Source: an uncultured Chlorobiota bacterium (lineage in GTDB: Bacteria > Bacteroidota > Ignavibacteria > UBA10030 > UBA6906). From it: 64,000 nucleotides of DNA. The position numbers and the translations under genes were made by a program. The first letter of the stretch is position 1. The number at the start of each line of letters is the position of its first letter. The notes under the pieces are model-generated. The model was given only the letters and a program-made list of their open reading frames with translations. It was not told the DNA's origin and ran no database searches. The DNA lies in NCBI GenBank assembly GCA_900696645.1, contig CAADGV010000012.1, positions 96,181 to 160,180 on the forward strand. Reading direction: 5' to 3'. Below are positions 17,330 to 26,344 of this stretch, piece after piece.

Positions 17330-20014
17330 ATGTACATGAAACAACTTAGGGAAATCCGTTCGTCGTACCAATTCAAACTTATAGCTGCATTTGCTGTTCC
17401 GTGGCTTGCTGTTGTTGTTTTCGGGCTTACGTTCTATCCTGAGAAGCAGAAAACATTCAGTACAGAGGCGGCACTCAAGCAGGCACTGACAATGAGTGAA
17501 ATGCTCGCGTTCTCTGTCGGCACCGGACTCACGGAAAGCAACTATGAAATGGTTGAACGTGCATTTGAGTGGACAAAAAAGGACAGCAATGTTACGTATG
17601 TAACTATCCAGGATGAAGGAGATAGTTCCATCCTTGCATACAATCCGCGGCAAACATCCGTTGGAAAGAGTTCAAAACTCTTCACCGAAAGGCTTGTTGA
17701 TATTGGCCAGTCAACCATCACTGTGTATACGCCTGTCGCAAATCAGTCTCGTAGATTAGGAACAATCATCCTGGAGTATTCGCTTGATGCCTATCAGCAA
17801 GAGATTGCCGACCAGCGCTTTGTCTCCATGATTGTTAGCAGTATTATCTTCGCGATAGGACTCTATGGCATAGTTCTGCTTGCCCGAGAGGCAGCGAAAG
17901 TCCGGCAATACAACAAGGGTCTGATCAAGGCAACGGCACAGGCAACCGAGCAGGCCAAAATGCTCGAAGTCAAAGCGGTAGAATTGGAACAAGCGCGACA
18001 GGCTGCGGAACGGAATGCCAAACACAAATCGGAATTTCTGGCCAATATGAGCCACGAAATCCGGACGCCGATGAACGGCATTCTCGGCATGACGGAGCTT
18101 GCGCTGGATACAAATCTTTCGGTGGAGCAGAAGACATATCTCGATACCGTGAAGAGTTCGGCGGAGGCGCTTCTGACAATCATCAATGACATTCTCGATT
18201 TCTCGAAGATCGAATCCGGCAAGCTTGAGCTTGAATCCACCGAGTTTGACATCCGGGATACGATCGGGCTTGTGTTGAAGGCGCTTGCTGTTCGAGCACA
18301 TCAGAAAGATCTCGAACTCGTCTGCAATATCGCATCCGATGTACCGATGCGCGTAGTCGGCGACCCAGTTCGTATGAATCAGGTTATCACGAATCTTGTG
18401 GGCAACGCCATTAAATTCACCGAGCGGGGTGAAATCTCACTGAATGTTCATTGCGAGACCCTCGCGGATGATTCTGTCGCTCTCCGTTTTTCCGTTGAGG
18501 ATACCGGCATTGGCATCCCCGCCGACAAGATGAAGCGCATCTTCGAGCCGTTTTCGCAAGCAGATCATTCCGTGACGCGAAGGTTCGGCGGAACAGGACT
18601 GGGTCTCACCATCTCACAACAACTCATAGAGATGATGGGTGGAAAACTCGCGGTAGAAAGCGAGGTCGGCAAGGGAAGCACGTTCCACTTTGCATCACAT
18701 TTCGGATTGCGGCAACACCAGCCCGCGCGGTTTGTCGCCCCCGCCGAACTTTCCCTCGAAGGACTTCCGGTGCTGGTTGTGGACGACAATGCCACCTCCC
18801 GGTACATCCTTGAAGTAATGCTCTCCAACTGGCGCATGAAACCGCGGCTCGTTGATGGAGGTCGGGCGGCGCTTGAAGAGATGGATCGAGCCGGAAAGCA
18901 CGGAACGCCTTTTGCGCTGATGTTGCTTGATATCATTATGCCGGAGATGGATGGTTTTGAGCTTGCACAGGAAATGCAACGTCGCGGACTGATGCAGGAA
19001 ACGCATGTTATCATGCTCTCATCATCAACCCAAAAAGGAAATGCCGACCGTTGCAGGGCATTGGGAGTGCATACGTATCTGAAGAAGCCGATCATTCAAT
19101 CGGAACTGTTCGACGCGATCATTGAAACGCTGCATGCACATCCTGCAGTCGTGGCCAACACGGCACACAAAGTCGTAACAAACGGACCGAAGCTTCAACG
19201 CCCGCTGCACCTTCTCCTTACGGAGGACAATCCCGTCAATCAGATGTTTGCGATTGCCATTCTGGAGAAAAAGGGGCACAAGGTTCGTGTCGCAAACAAC
19301 GGGCAGGAGGCAATTGACATTCTCAAGAAGGAACAATTTGATGCAGTGTTGATGGATATTCAGATGCCGGTGTTGGACGGGTTGGAGGCAACACGCAGGA
19401 TACGTGCAAGCGAACAGGGCACGACCAACCACATTCCAATTATCGCGATGACTGCGCATGCAATGGAACGCGACAGGGAGGAGTGTCTTCAGGTTGGCAT
19501 GGATAATTACATCTCGAAACCTATTCGGACCGAGCATCTGTTTGAGATTCTCGAAGGCATTGCCCCCTCCGCAGAGATGCCGGATGAGCCGCAACCAGCT
19601 CACATCGCAGCAGGCCCGATGCTGACATTTGAAAAACCTGCACAAGGCACAGACTCTGTCGTTGAGGCCAAATCAATTTTTGATCGTGCAGACGCTCTTG
19701 AACAATGTCTCGGTAGCAATGAGATGTTGATGCAGTTGGCTCGCGTCTTCCTGCAGAACGCTGATCAGATGATGGCCGCGATCGATACGGCGATCAACGA
19801 GCAGGATCCGAAAGCCCTTCACCGCACAGCACACACGCTGAAGGGTGCAGTGGGAAATCTTGCAGCCAAAAAGACGTACGAGGCGGCGCTTCAACTCGAA
19901 CAAATGGGTCGCAACAACAATCTGAACGGTGCGGCTGAAGGGTTTGAGCGGCTCCGGCAACACCTCCGGCAGTTGAAACTTCATCTGCAGGAATTCGAGC
20001 AGGTTACCGCATAG
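17330..20014 (+). CDS. Membrane hybrid sensor histidine kinase with two receivers and Hpt
   Basis: An 894-residue BarA-like phosphorelay kinase. Two transmembrane helices (about 18-38 and 170-190) bracket a periplasmic sensor of roughly 130 residues. A coiled coil leads to HisKA with His242 ([19 protein letters not shown]), then HATPase_c ([35 protein letters not shown]). Receiver 1 has Asp534 ([11 protein letters not shown]), receiver 2 has Asp676 ([11 protein letters not shown]) and the Hpt domain has His835 ([12 protein letters not shown]). All phospho-accepting residues are present, allowing a full His-Asp-His relay. The start at 17330 (MYMKQL) is preferred over a TTG 45 bases upstream; neither has a good Shine-Dalgarno site. 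Only 18 bases separate it from the next kinase. The signal is unknown. Confidence 0.92.
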   Translation: MYMKQLREIRSSYQFKLIAAFAVPWLAVVVFGLTFYPEKQKTFSTEAALKQALTMSEMLAFSVGTGLTESNYEMVERAFEWTKKDSNVTYVTIQDEGDSSILAYNPRQTSVGKSSKLFTERLVDIGQSTITVYTPVANQSRRLGTIILEYSLDAYQQEIADQRFVSMIVSSIIFAIGLYGIVLLAREAAKVRQYNKGLIKATAQATEQAKMLEVKAVELEQARQAAERNAKHKSEFLANMSHEIRTPMNGILGMTELALDTNLSVEQKTYLDTVKSSAEALLTIINDILDFSKIESGKLELESTEFDIRDTIGLVLKALAVRAHQKDLELVCNIASDVPMRVVGDPVRMNQVITNLVGNAIKFTERGEISLNVHCETLADDSVALRFSVEDTGIGIPADKMKRIFEPFSQADHSVTRRFGGTGLGLTISQQLIEMMGGKLAVESEVGKGSTFHFASHFGLRQHQPARFVAPAELSLEGLPVLVVDDNATSRYILEVMLSNWRMKPRLVDGGRAALEEMDRAGKHGTPFALMLLDIIMPEMDGFELAQEMQRRGLMQETHVIMLSSSTQKGNADRCRALGVHTYLKKPIIQSELFDAIIETLHAHPAVVANTAHKVVTNGPKLQRPLHLLLTEDNPVNQMFAIAILEKKGHKVRVANNGQEAIDILKKEQFDAVLMDIQMPVLDGLEATRRIRASEQGTTNHIPIIAMTAHAMERDREECLQVGMDNYISKPIRTEHLFEILEGIAPSAEMPDEPQPAHIAAGPMLTFEKPAQGTDSVVEAKSIFDRADALEQCLGSNEMLMQLARVFLQNADQMMAAIDTAINEQDPKALHRTAHTLKGAVGNLAAKKTYEAALQLEQMGRNNNLNGAAEGFERLRQHLRQLKLHLQEFEQVTA

Positions 20015-20032
20015 TCGACCAGGAAAAAAAGT

Positions 20033-22177
20033 ATGGCACAAACAGAAAAGACACGAATTCTCATAGCGGAAGATGAGCCAACCCAGGCTCTTAAGCTGCA
20101 GTTTGTGCTGCAGCAAAGCGGTTATGAAGTTGCCGTTGCGGAGAACGGCATGCATGCACTTGAACTGATCAGACAGCAGCCTCCTACTCTTGTCATCAGC
20201 GATATCATGATGCCCGTGATGCACGGCTATGAACTCTGCAGGGCAATCCGTTCCGATGAATCACTGAAGGATATGCATGTCATACTGCTGACTTCTCATT
20301 CTAATCCAACGGACGTGCTCCACGGATTGGAATCAGGTGCGGACTCGTTCATCACGAAGCCATACAATACAAAGGCTCTCCTTTCCCGAGTTGAACAGAT
20401 TCTAACTGAAAAAGCAGATACCTGTATGAGCGGCATTCGGCCAACTGCCGGTATCATGTTCGAGGGGCAACAATACTGCGTCAATTCTACCCGTCGGCAA
20501 ATACTCAACTTTTTTGTCTCGACGTACGAGTCCATGCTGGAGAAGAATGCAGAGTTAGCCAAGGCCCGCGACGAGCTGCAGTCGCTCAGCGAAACCCTCG
20601 AGCGAAAAGTGGAAGAACGAACCCAGTGGCTGAAAGAGGAAATCAAAGAACGGCAGCGCGTCGAAGAACAGATCAGGGAACAGGCTGCCCTGCTCGACAA
20701 AGCGCAGGACGCAATTGCTGTACACGACCTTGACGGAAACATCGTGTATTGGAACGAGAGTGCAAACCGGATGTATGGCTGGCATGTTGATGAAATTATC
20801 GGAAAGAATGCCGAGGAGATACTCTATAAAGAAGTCTCAACCACAACAGCCAACAGCCCGCTCAAGCAAGCCCTCGACAAGGGAGAGTGGAGCGGCGAGC
20901 TCAAGCAAACGACCAAAGACGGCAGAGACATCACCGTTCAGAGCCGTTGGACACTCGTTCGCGACAACTACGGTGAACCCAAGTCGTTGCTGGTTATCAA
21001 CTCGGATATCACCGAAAAGAAACGTCTTGAAGCACAGGTGTTGCGTACGCAACGAATGGAGAGTATCGGCACACTTGCCGGCGGTATTGCACACGACCTG
21101 AATAATGTGCTCTCCCCCATTCTACTCTCCATAAATCTTCTTGAACGGAAGATCACCGACGAACAAAGCAGGCAGATCCTCAAACTTGTGGAATCCAGCG
21201 CACGGCGAGGAGGCGCTCTTGTAAAACAGGTGTTGACATTTGCCCGCGGATTTGAGGGCGAACGAACGCTGATGGCAGTCTCACACATCATCAAAGAGCT
21301 GCAGGCATTTGCCACACAATCATTTCCGAAAACAGTTGAACTCAAAACCGCCTGGAAAAAGAATTTGTGGAATATTCATGGTGACCCGACGCAGATCCAT
21401 CAGGTGTTGCTCAATCTCTGCGTGAATGCCCGCGATGCCATGCCCCATGGCGGTAGCGTCAGTATCTCGGCTGAGAACACAACGCTTGACCGGAACTATG
21501 CCGCCATGAATTCCGAGGCAAAACCGGGGCCCTATGTTCTGCTGAAAGTGAAGGATACAGGAACCGGCATTCCGCCCGAAATACTGGAGAGGATCTTTGA
21601 ACCGTTCTTCACAACAAAGGAAGTCGGTAAAGGAACGGGAATCGGATTGTCGACACTCCACGCAATTGTGAAGGGACACGGCGGGTTTGTGACAATTCAA
21701 ACGGAAGTGGGCAAAGGAACAGAATTTTCTGTTTACCTTCCTGCGGTTGAATCAACAGCAGCCGAAACCGGTGATTCGCAAGAGAAACAAATCCCCGATG
21801 GCCTGGGTGAACTTGTGCTCGTCGCAGAGGACGAGCCCGCAATCCGCGAGATTACGAAAGATTCGTTGGAGCGGCATGGTTACAGAACAGTGATCGCCAC
21901 AGACGGCATTGAGGCGCTTTCACTTTATCTCCAACACAAGGATGAAATCAAGTTGGTGGTTTTGGATATGATCATGCCGTATATGGACGGACCGTCGACG
22001 ATTCGTGCACTTGAGAAGATGAACGCCAACGTCAAGGTACTTGCGGTAAGCGGTTCGACGGAGAAATTCAAGCTTGCGGAAGCTGCCGCGCAGAAGCCCA
22101 TCCGATTTCTGCCGAAACCATACACAACGGATAAGTTGTTGAGCGTGATGGATGAAGTGCTGCACGAAGCCGCTTAG
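20033..22177 (+). CDS. Soluble hybrid histidine kinase: REC-PAS-HisKA-HATPase-REC
   Basis: A 714-residue cytosolic kinase without membrane segments. The N-terminal receiver has Asp57 (VISDIMMPVMHGYE). A long coiled coil (about 155-215) leads into a PAS domain (AQDAIAVHDLDGNIVYWNES). HisKA of the HDLNN type carries His354 (LAGGIAHDLNNVLSPIL), followed by HATPase_c (NLCVNARDAMPHGG, VKDTGTGIPPE, GKGTGIGLSTL). A second receiver has Asp645 (VLDMIMPYMDGPS). The N-terminal receiver could accept phosphate from the membrane kinase encoded 18 bases upstream, making a two-kinase cascade. This is inferred from synteny. No DNA-binding output regulator is encoded nearby. Confidence 0.92.
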   Translation: MAQTEKTRILIAEDEPTQALKLQFVLQQSGYEVAVAENGMHALELIRQQPPTLVISDIMMPVMHGYELCRAIRSDESLKDMHVILLTSHSNPTDVLHGLESGADSFITKPYNTKALLSRVEQILTEKADTCMSGIRPTAGIMFEGQQYCVNSTRRQILNFFVSTYESMLEKNAELAKARDELQSLSETLERKVEERTQWLKEEIKERQRVEEQIREQAALLDKAQDAIAVHDLDGNIVYWNESANRMYGWHVDEIIGKNAEEILYKEVSTTTANSPLKQALDKGEWSGELKQTTKDGRDITVQSRWTLVRDNYGEPKSLLVINSDITEKKRLEAQVLRTQRMESIGTLAGGIAHDLNNVLSPILLSINLLERKITDEQSRQILKLVESSARRGGALVKQVLTFARGFEGERTLMAVSHIIKELQAFATQSFPKTVELKTAWKKNLWNIHGDPTQIHQVLLNLCVNARDAMPHGGSVSISAENTTLDRNYAAMNSEAKPGPYVLLKVKDTGTGIPPEILERIFEPFFTTKEVGKGTGIGLSTLHAIVKGHGGFVTIQTEVGKGTEFSVYLPAVESTAAETGDSQEKQIPDGLGELVLVAEDEPAIREITKDSLERHGYRTVIATDGIEALSLYLQHKDEIKLVVLDMIMPYMDGPSTIRALEKMNANVKVLAVSGSTEKFKLAEAAAQKPIRFLPKPYTTDKLLSVMDEVLHEAA

Positions 22178-22225
22178 GTAGGTTTCTTCTTCCTCAATCG
22201 TCTTGTACGTGAGAGGAATGAGAAC

Positions 22226-22266
22226 GGTGACCGTTAGTGGGGGACTGACGGTCACCATTTGTTTTT
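22226..22266 (+). terminator. Rho-independent terminator after the kinase pair
   Basis: GGTGACCGT (22226-22234) and ACGGTCACC (22248-22256) form a perfect 9-bp stem with a 13-base loop, followed by ATTTGTTTTTC. It is well placed 48 bases after the second kinase stop. Confidence 0.82.
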
Positions 22267-22269
22267 CAA

Positions 22270-22310
22270 AGCAACAAGAAGCCCCGAACCGGCTCGTTGC
22301 CGACGGGGCT
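22270..22310 (-). terminator. Rho-independent terminator for the DUF1761 gene
   Basis: On the minus strand AGCCCCG (22310-22304) pairs with CGGGGCT (22286-22280) over a 17-base loop, then TCTTGTTGCTTTG follows. It lies 6 bases beyond the leftward gene's stop and back to back with the rightward terminator. Confidence 0.75.
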
Positions 22311-22315
22311 CATTG

Positions 22316-22732
22316 CTATCTCCACACAGCCAGCAAACCTCCCATCAATATCATGCAGAGAAAGTTGTATCCCATGCTGATGAGATACAACCCTGTTTTG
22401 CGGAATTCGAACGTAACAGATTGATAGGCAGTCGTAACAACCATGCCAATACACAGCATCCCCCCAATTTTCATTCCCTGAAAGAAGGTCTTCGATGCAG
22501 TGTAGTGAACAAAATAGTCCATCACGTAAGCCAGAACGATGCACATGACAAATGTAACACCGTACATCATGGCCGGATTCGTTGTGGACTTGCGGATTTC
22601 CTCCTCCGTTTTCCCCACCAGCGCCATCCATTGCCGGGCGAACAACAGATTCGAATACCAGAGTCCGCCCAGAATCATCGGGATGATTGCAGCCACGATG
22701 ATAGCAAGCCAGTTGATACCTGAATGAGGCAT
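22316..22732 (-). CDS. DUF1761 family membrane protein
   Basis: A 138-residue protein with four predicted transmembrane helices (about 8-26, 57-77, 86-105 and 115-135). The family hallmark is near the start: AIIPMILGGLWYSNLLF, followed by RQWMALVGKTEEE. The function of DUF1761 proteins is unknown. It has its own leader nearly identical to that of the adjacent VOC gene (see 22733-22763) and its own terminator. The two neighbours are therefore probably separate units under the same type of control. Confidence 0.85.
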   Translation of the reverse strand: MPHSGINWLAIIVAAIIPMILGGLWYSNLLFARQWMALVGKTEEEIRKSTTNPAMMYGVTFVMCIVLAYVMDYFVHYTASKTFFQGMKIGGMLCIGMVVTTAYQSVTFEFRKTGLYLISMGYNFLCMILMGGLLAVWR

Positions 22733-22763
22733 AGCAGTATTCCTTTATGTTGTGAGAGATCTG
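22733..22763 (-). promoter_or_regulatory. 5' leader of DUF1761 gene, duplicated at the VOC gene
   Basis: On the minus strand the bases just before the ATG read CACAACATAAAGGAATACTG then CT. The leader of the VOC gene (23272-23300) has the same layout with AAAGGAGTACCGCT before ATG. About 26 of 31 aligned positions match, far more than a shared ribosome site requires. Confidence 0.6.
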
Positions 22764-22803
22764 AAACTTCCCATCCACATCCTCTTCACTATTAACGAGA
22801 AGA

Positions 22804-23271
22804 TTATCGGCGTCGCGGGCGGGCTTGCTTCGCTTTTGACTTTGTCGTTTTCTTCTTCTTCGGTGCAGCCTTCTTCTTTGCGGCTTTCTTCCTCGCCGCC
22901 TTCTTCGGTTTCGGCGGCTCGCTTTTCACGATCCCGATCGTGTTGCCGTCCGGATCGCGGAACATCGCCATCGTCACCATACCCGGAATCTCCATCGGCG
23001 GCATAACAATGGTTCCACCGAGGCCAACCGCTTTGTTTAGGGTCTCCTGCAGGTCGGGAACTTCCGCGTAGAATGTAACAGGTGGGGCCGGCTGGCTCGG
23101 ATCGTTTTGTCCGATGCCGCCTTGTGCGCCTTTCATGCTGCCTGTGCTGACAAGTCCGTAGTGCATCGGATTGTTCGCGTTGACACTCCAGCCGAACAAC
23201 TTCGAGTAGAACTCCTGCAACTGTTCGGCATTATTGGAATTGATTTCCCAGTGAACGACGGGTGCACCCAT
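22804..23271 (-). CDS. VOC (glyoxalase-like) domain protein with histone H1-like basic tail
   Basis: A 155-residue protein. Residues 1 to about 115 form a vicinal-oxygen-chelate domain of the glyoxalase/bleomycin-resistance type (VVHWEINSNNAEQLQEFY, FGWSV, VTFYAEVPDLQETL, MAMFRDPDGNTIGI), common in Bacteroidota with unknown substrates. From about residue 118 the chain becomes a Lys/Ala/Pro-rich tail (PKKAARKKAAKKKAAPKKKK and on to the end) like the C-terminal tail of histone H1 or bacterial HU-tail proteins. The fusion suggests nucleic-acid or polyanion binding. The tail codons use mixed synonymous triplets and the frame ends normally at TAA, so it is not an obvious frameshift product. Confidence 0.85.
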   Translation of the reverse strand: MGAPVVHWEINSNNAEQLQEFYSKLFGWSVNANNPMHYGLVSTGSMKGAQGGIGQNDPSQPAPPVTFYAEVPDLQETLNKAVGLGGTIVMPPMEIPGMVTMAMFRDPDGNTIGIVKSEPPKPKKAARKKAAKKKAAPKKKKTTKSKAKQARPRRR

Positions 23272-23300
23272 AGCGGTACTCCTTTATTATGTGAGGGGAT
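23272..23300 (-). promoter_or_regulatory. 5' leader of VOC gene, copy of the DUF1761 leader
   Basis: The minus strand reads CCCCTCACATAATAAAGGAG then TACCGCT before the ATG. It matches the leader at 22733-22763 at most positions, including the AAAGGA ribosome site and its 8-base spacer. Confidence 0.6.
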
Positions 23301-23465
23301 GTTGGATTATGTGATGATGAAGAGTGTGAAGTCGAATACGTTTTGTTTGCGTGCGGGTTGCAGATCAGAAATGGCGTCGGTTCGCCGCCGGAATGCTCGT
23401 GAGATTATACTAAGAAGGGTTTAGCGATGCAAGAGTTATTGGGTCATGCTGACAATACCGTTATT

Positions 23466-23495
23466 CCCAAAAGCCCCAATTGCTGGGCTTTTGGG
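23466..23495. other. Perfect 11-bp inverted repeat downstream of the TPR operon
   Basis: CCCAAAAGCCC (23466-23476) and GGGCTTTTGGG (23485-23495) pair over an 8-base loop. It lies 66 bases beyond the stop of the leftward TPR gene and could end or stabilise that operon's mRNA, although no T-run follows. The rest of 23281-23560 shows nothing I recognise. Confidence 0.55.
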
Positions 23496-23560
23496 GGCGT
23501 TCTGGGTTTGGACTGACATCCCGAAGTCCTGCCGCATCCCAACGACAGACATCGTTTCAG

Positions 23561-24196
23561 TTATTTCACAAGATTCAGCCCCTGCAGCGCCAGCGTATCT
23601 CCGGGACTGAGCATCAGCGCGTTGGTGAGAAGCATGCGCGCTTTCTGCCTGTCGCCTAAATAGTAATATGTCCATCCCAGTGAAAGGTTCGGCTCGTACT
23701 CAGCCGGATAATTACTCTGCGCCTTTTCAAGATGGCGCTTTGCCTCATCGTATTCGCCGTCGTTCAGAAGGATTTGTCCGAGGCGAAGATTGGCTGTAAA
23801 GTGCATCGGGTCGAGTTTCAGGATCGCCCGATACGTTGCCTGTACATTCTCCCAATCATTCAACGCCGAGAGCGGCAACGTGCGGCCGAGCAACGCTTCG
23901 ATGCTCTTGTTGTTGGCAATGGTGTTTGCCTGTGTATAGTACTTTTTCGACTCCTCGTAGTTCTTCGAAGAATAGGACAACCAGCCGAGACGAATGTTGA
24001 TGAGATAGTCGTTCTTGTTCTCCTTATATACATCCAGCAAAGATTGAACGGCCTTTGGGTAGTTCCCTGCCATCTCGAATTTCAGCGATTGATGGAAGGC
24101 CTCAACCTTCCCGTTGTTTTGTGACAAGACTGTCCCAGCCAAAACCGCAATGATGATGGCGGCCAGCAACACGCTGAGTAGAGTGAAGTGTTTCAT
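23561..24196 (-). CDS. Exported TPR-repeat protein, last gene of the PqqD/ATP-grasp operon
   Basis: A 211-residue protein with an N-terminal signal or anchor (MKHFTLLSVLLAAIIIAVLA, cleavage perhaps after VLSQ). About five tetratricopeptide repeats follow (FHQSLKFEMAGNYPKAVQSL, IRLGWLSYSSKNYEESKKYY, LRLGQILLNDGEYDEAKRHL, LSLGWTYYYLGDRQKARMLL). TPR arrays mediate protein-protein contacts, so a periplasmic scaffold role is likely. Its start overlaps the stop of the urea-transporter/M23 gene by four bases (ATGA), so the two are translationally coupled. The partner is unknown. Confidence 0.82.
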   Translation of the reverse strand: MKHFTLLSVLLAAIIIAVLAGTVLSQNNGKVEAFHQSLKFEMAGNYPKAVQSLLDVYKENKNDYLINIRLGWLSYSSKNYEESKKYYTQANTIANNKSIEALLGRTLPLSALNDWENVQATYRAILKLDPMHFTANLRLGQILLNDGEYDEAKRHLEKAQSNYPAEYEPNLSLGWTYYYLGDRQKARMLLTNALMLSPGDTLALQGLNLVK

Positions 24197-26340
24197 TCTG
24201 ATGTCTCCTCGTTTGTTATTCCCGTTGCAACAAATGCGCGATCCCCCGGTGCAGAGATCCTGATTTCCTTTATCATTCCTTCTGCATCGATTGTGAGAGT
24301 TCCGTCAAGCGTTTTCCGGTAGAACGCAAAAAGTCCCGTCCCTCTCAATTGAATACTGTTCGAGATTGTGTATTCACGACTTTCTTCCGATCGTTCCGCA
24401 AACCTGTATGATGCGCTGGCGTGCAGCTGCGGACTGAACACAAGCAAGAACTCGGAAAGATAACGTACAGCGCCGCCGACTGCCTTCGACACAGGATAGC
24501 GATCCGTCCAGACAAGGTTCGGCTCGTAGCACAGAGGTACCTGCACGGCCATCAGATAGAAATGATAGAGGGCCGAGCGTTTGTTTCCCGCAAAACCGGT
24601 CAGATAGAAAATCTTGCCAACCATCGCGACGGATGCTGTCGCTCCGGCGGAGGATTCTATATACAGGCTGTTGAAGATATCCACCTTCACTTCCCACTCT
24701 TCGTTGAACGATTCACCATCAAATGAACAAGCAAACGAAAGCCTATCCCCCAACGTAAACTCGAACGCTCTCCTGATTATTTTGTGCGATTCGAGATTCC
24801 TCACAAGCATATTCTCTTCCGGATGATCGAATGTGTGCAGAACACATCCGCTTTCTGTTTTCTCTAAATAGTGGCCGATCGGATGTTCGAACGTTTTGTC
24901 TCCCAACTTGTCCGTCATCTGAAACTGGAAATGGAGATGTGGTGCCGGCGAACGTCCGCTGTTGCCGCACATCCCGACTGTGTCCCCCTTCTTCACCCGC
25001 TGCCCAACCACCAGCTTCGTTGCGTGCGGTTCAAGATGAGATACTGCCGAGAAGAGGTTGCTCCCGTGATCGATGATGACCGTGTTTCCCCAATTCGACT
25101 TCAGATTTACTGCGCCAACGTCGTTATTGGGAACACCATCAACAATCCGAACGACGGTACCTTCAAGAGGCGCTACCACGGGAAGTCTATTGCAGTAGTA
25201 ATCGCTCAATGCCGCTCCGTCATTGGCATATTCCTTTCCTTCCTCATCCGTCACAACAAAATCCCACGCATGACGCCACTTGTCCTTGTGTGTGATGGAA
25301 CCGTTATGCCCCTGCGACACACGCCACTCGCCGAAGAACGGCAACTCAGGAACAACGGCTTTGAACCGTTCAAAGCGCGACACGCGATTGTGATGGTAGT
25401 AGAAATTCTCCTCCGGTGTACCGGGCTGGAAATAGAGGAGAACAAGATCGCTCTGTTCGCGCCGGAATTTCAGGCTGTATATTACCGACAGCACAACAAA
25501 GTTGAACGGGAGTACCAGCACGGGTAATTGATAGCCGGACAGCACTTTGACGAAGAAACCCGTCAGTATCACAATAACGAGGGATGCAATGATAGAAAGA
25601 ATGAACGATTTTGTCGACGGAATGATCAAATTTCCGCCGAGAGCAAACGCTGTGAGTATCGAATTGAATCCCGCAAAAATCAGAAACCACTCGCCCGCTT
25701 CCGGCATGATCAAGTCCACGAAGATCACGCTTGAGGCAAACCCGACAATGCTCAGCGTAAACATCACTCGCGACAGAAAGAGAAGGGCAACAGCAAAAAC
25801 AATTCCCGATAACATGTCGGATTGAAACACAATTAACCCAAGACTTCTGAAATATGTCTTGATTGTATCGGGTAGTGTGCCAAGAAATTCCGGTTCAGTA
25901 AACTCGAATGGCTTGCTTTCAATTCCGTTCAGATTGGTGAGAAAGATAATGAACACGTACAGCGTCAGCACAAACGGGAGACTCAACCCCGGCAGGTTGA
26001 ACACGGCGGCAAGATGATGCTCAAGCACAGCCGAGACGAGAAATGTAATAATGATGAAGATGCCGATCAGGACGAGAAAGAACGGTGTCAGCTTGAAGTA
26101 GAATGCCGCGGCGGCACCGAAAAGAATGCCGTTGAATCCGTAAAAGCCGCTTCGGATCTTCGCCTCGTCAAATTTCAACACCGCCGCAGTCAGATTCGAA
26201 AGCACGACTCCCAACAGTGCAACAAGACCCAGCTCCGGCACAACAAACGTCGCCGCCAGCACTACCCCGCCGAACCATTTGCGGTTAGAGAAGAAAATCT
26301 GCGCGTAGCTATAGAGAATGGAGTCGAGAAGTAGATTCAT
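24193..26340 (-). CDS. Urea-transporter-like membrane domain fused to an M23 (LytM) metallopeptidase
   Basis: A 715-residue fusion. Residues 1 to about 295 form a ten-helix urea transporter (UT) fold with its internal pseudo-repeat visible as FYGFNGILFGAAAAFYF (about 67) and FAGFNSILTAFALGGNLIIP (about 222). Residues 345 to about 480 are an M23 domain with zinc ligands His357 and Asp360 (RHAWDF) and the HxH of APHLHFQF (His468, His470). The last 220 or so residues are beta-rich and unrecognised. M23 enzymes cut peptidoglycan cross-links; some are inactive, but here the motifs look intact. The ATG at 26340 lies 4 bases after the decarboxylase stop. The longer frame lacks a family-like start. 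Transported substrate: urea or a similar small amide, inferred. Confidence 0.85.
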   Translation of the reverse strand: MNLLLDSILYSYAQIFFSNRKWFGGVVLAATFVVPELGLVALLGVVLSNLTAAVLKFDEAKIRSGFYGFNGILFGAAAAFYFKLTPFFLVLIGIFIIITFLVSAVLEHHLAAVFNLPGLSLPFVLTLYVFIIFLTNLNGIESKPFEFTEPEFLGTLPDTIKTYFRSLGLIVFQSDMLSGIVFAVALLFLSRVMFTLSIVGFASSVIFVDLIMPEAGEWFLIFAGFNSILTAFALGGNLIIPSTKSFILSIIASLVIVILTGFFVKVLSGYQLPVLVLPFNFVVLSVIYSLKFRREQSDLVLLYFQPGTPEENFYYHHNRVSRFERFKAVVPELPFFGEWRVSQGHNGSITHKDKWRHAWDFVVTDEEGKEYANDGAALSDYYCNRLPVVAPLEGTVVRIVDGVPNNDVGAVNLKSNWGNTVIIDHGSNLFSAVSHLEPHATKLVVGQRVKKGDTVGMCGNSGRSPAPHLHFQFQMTDKLGDKTFEHPIGHYLEKTESGCVLHTFDHPEENMLVRNLESHKIIRRAFEFTLGDRLSFACSFDGESFNEEWEVKVDIFNSLYIESSAGATASVAMVGKIFYLTGFAGNKRSALYHFYLMAVQVPLCYEPNLVWTDRYPVSKAVGGAVRYLSEFLLVFSPQLHASASYRFAERSEESREYTISNSIQLRGTGLFAFYRKTLDGTLTIDAEGMIKEIRISAPGDRAFVATGITNEETSE

Positions 26341-26344
26341 GATG

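Noticed and set aside
22266..22778. 170-codon minus-strand frame overlapping DUF1761
   Set aside because: A different frame of the same strand; the DUF1761 frame has membrane helices, family motif and ribosome site.
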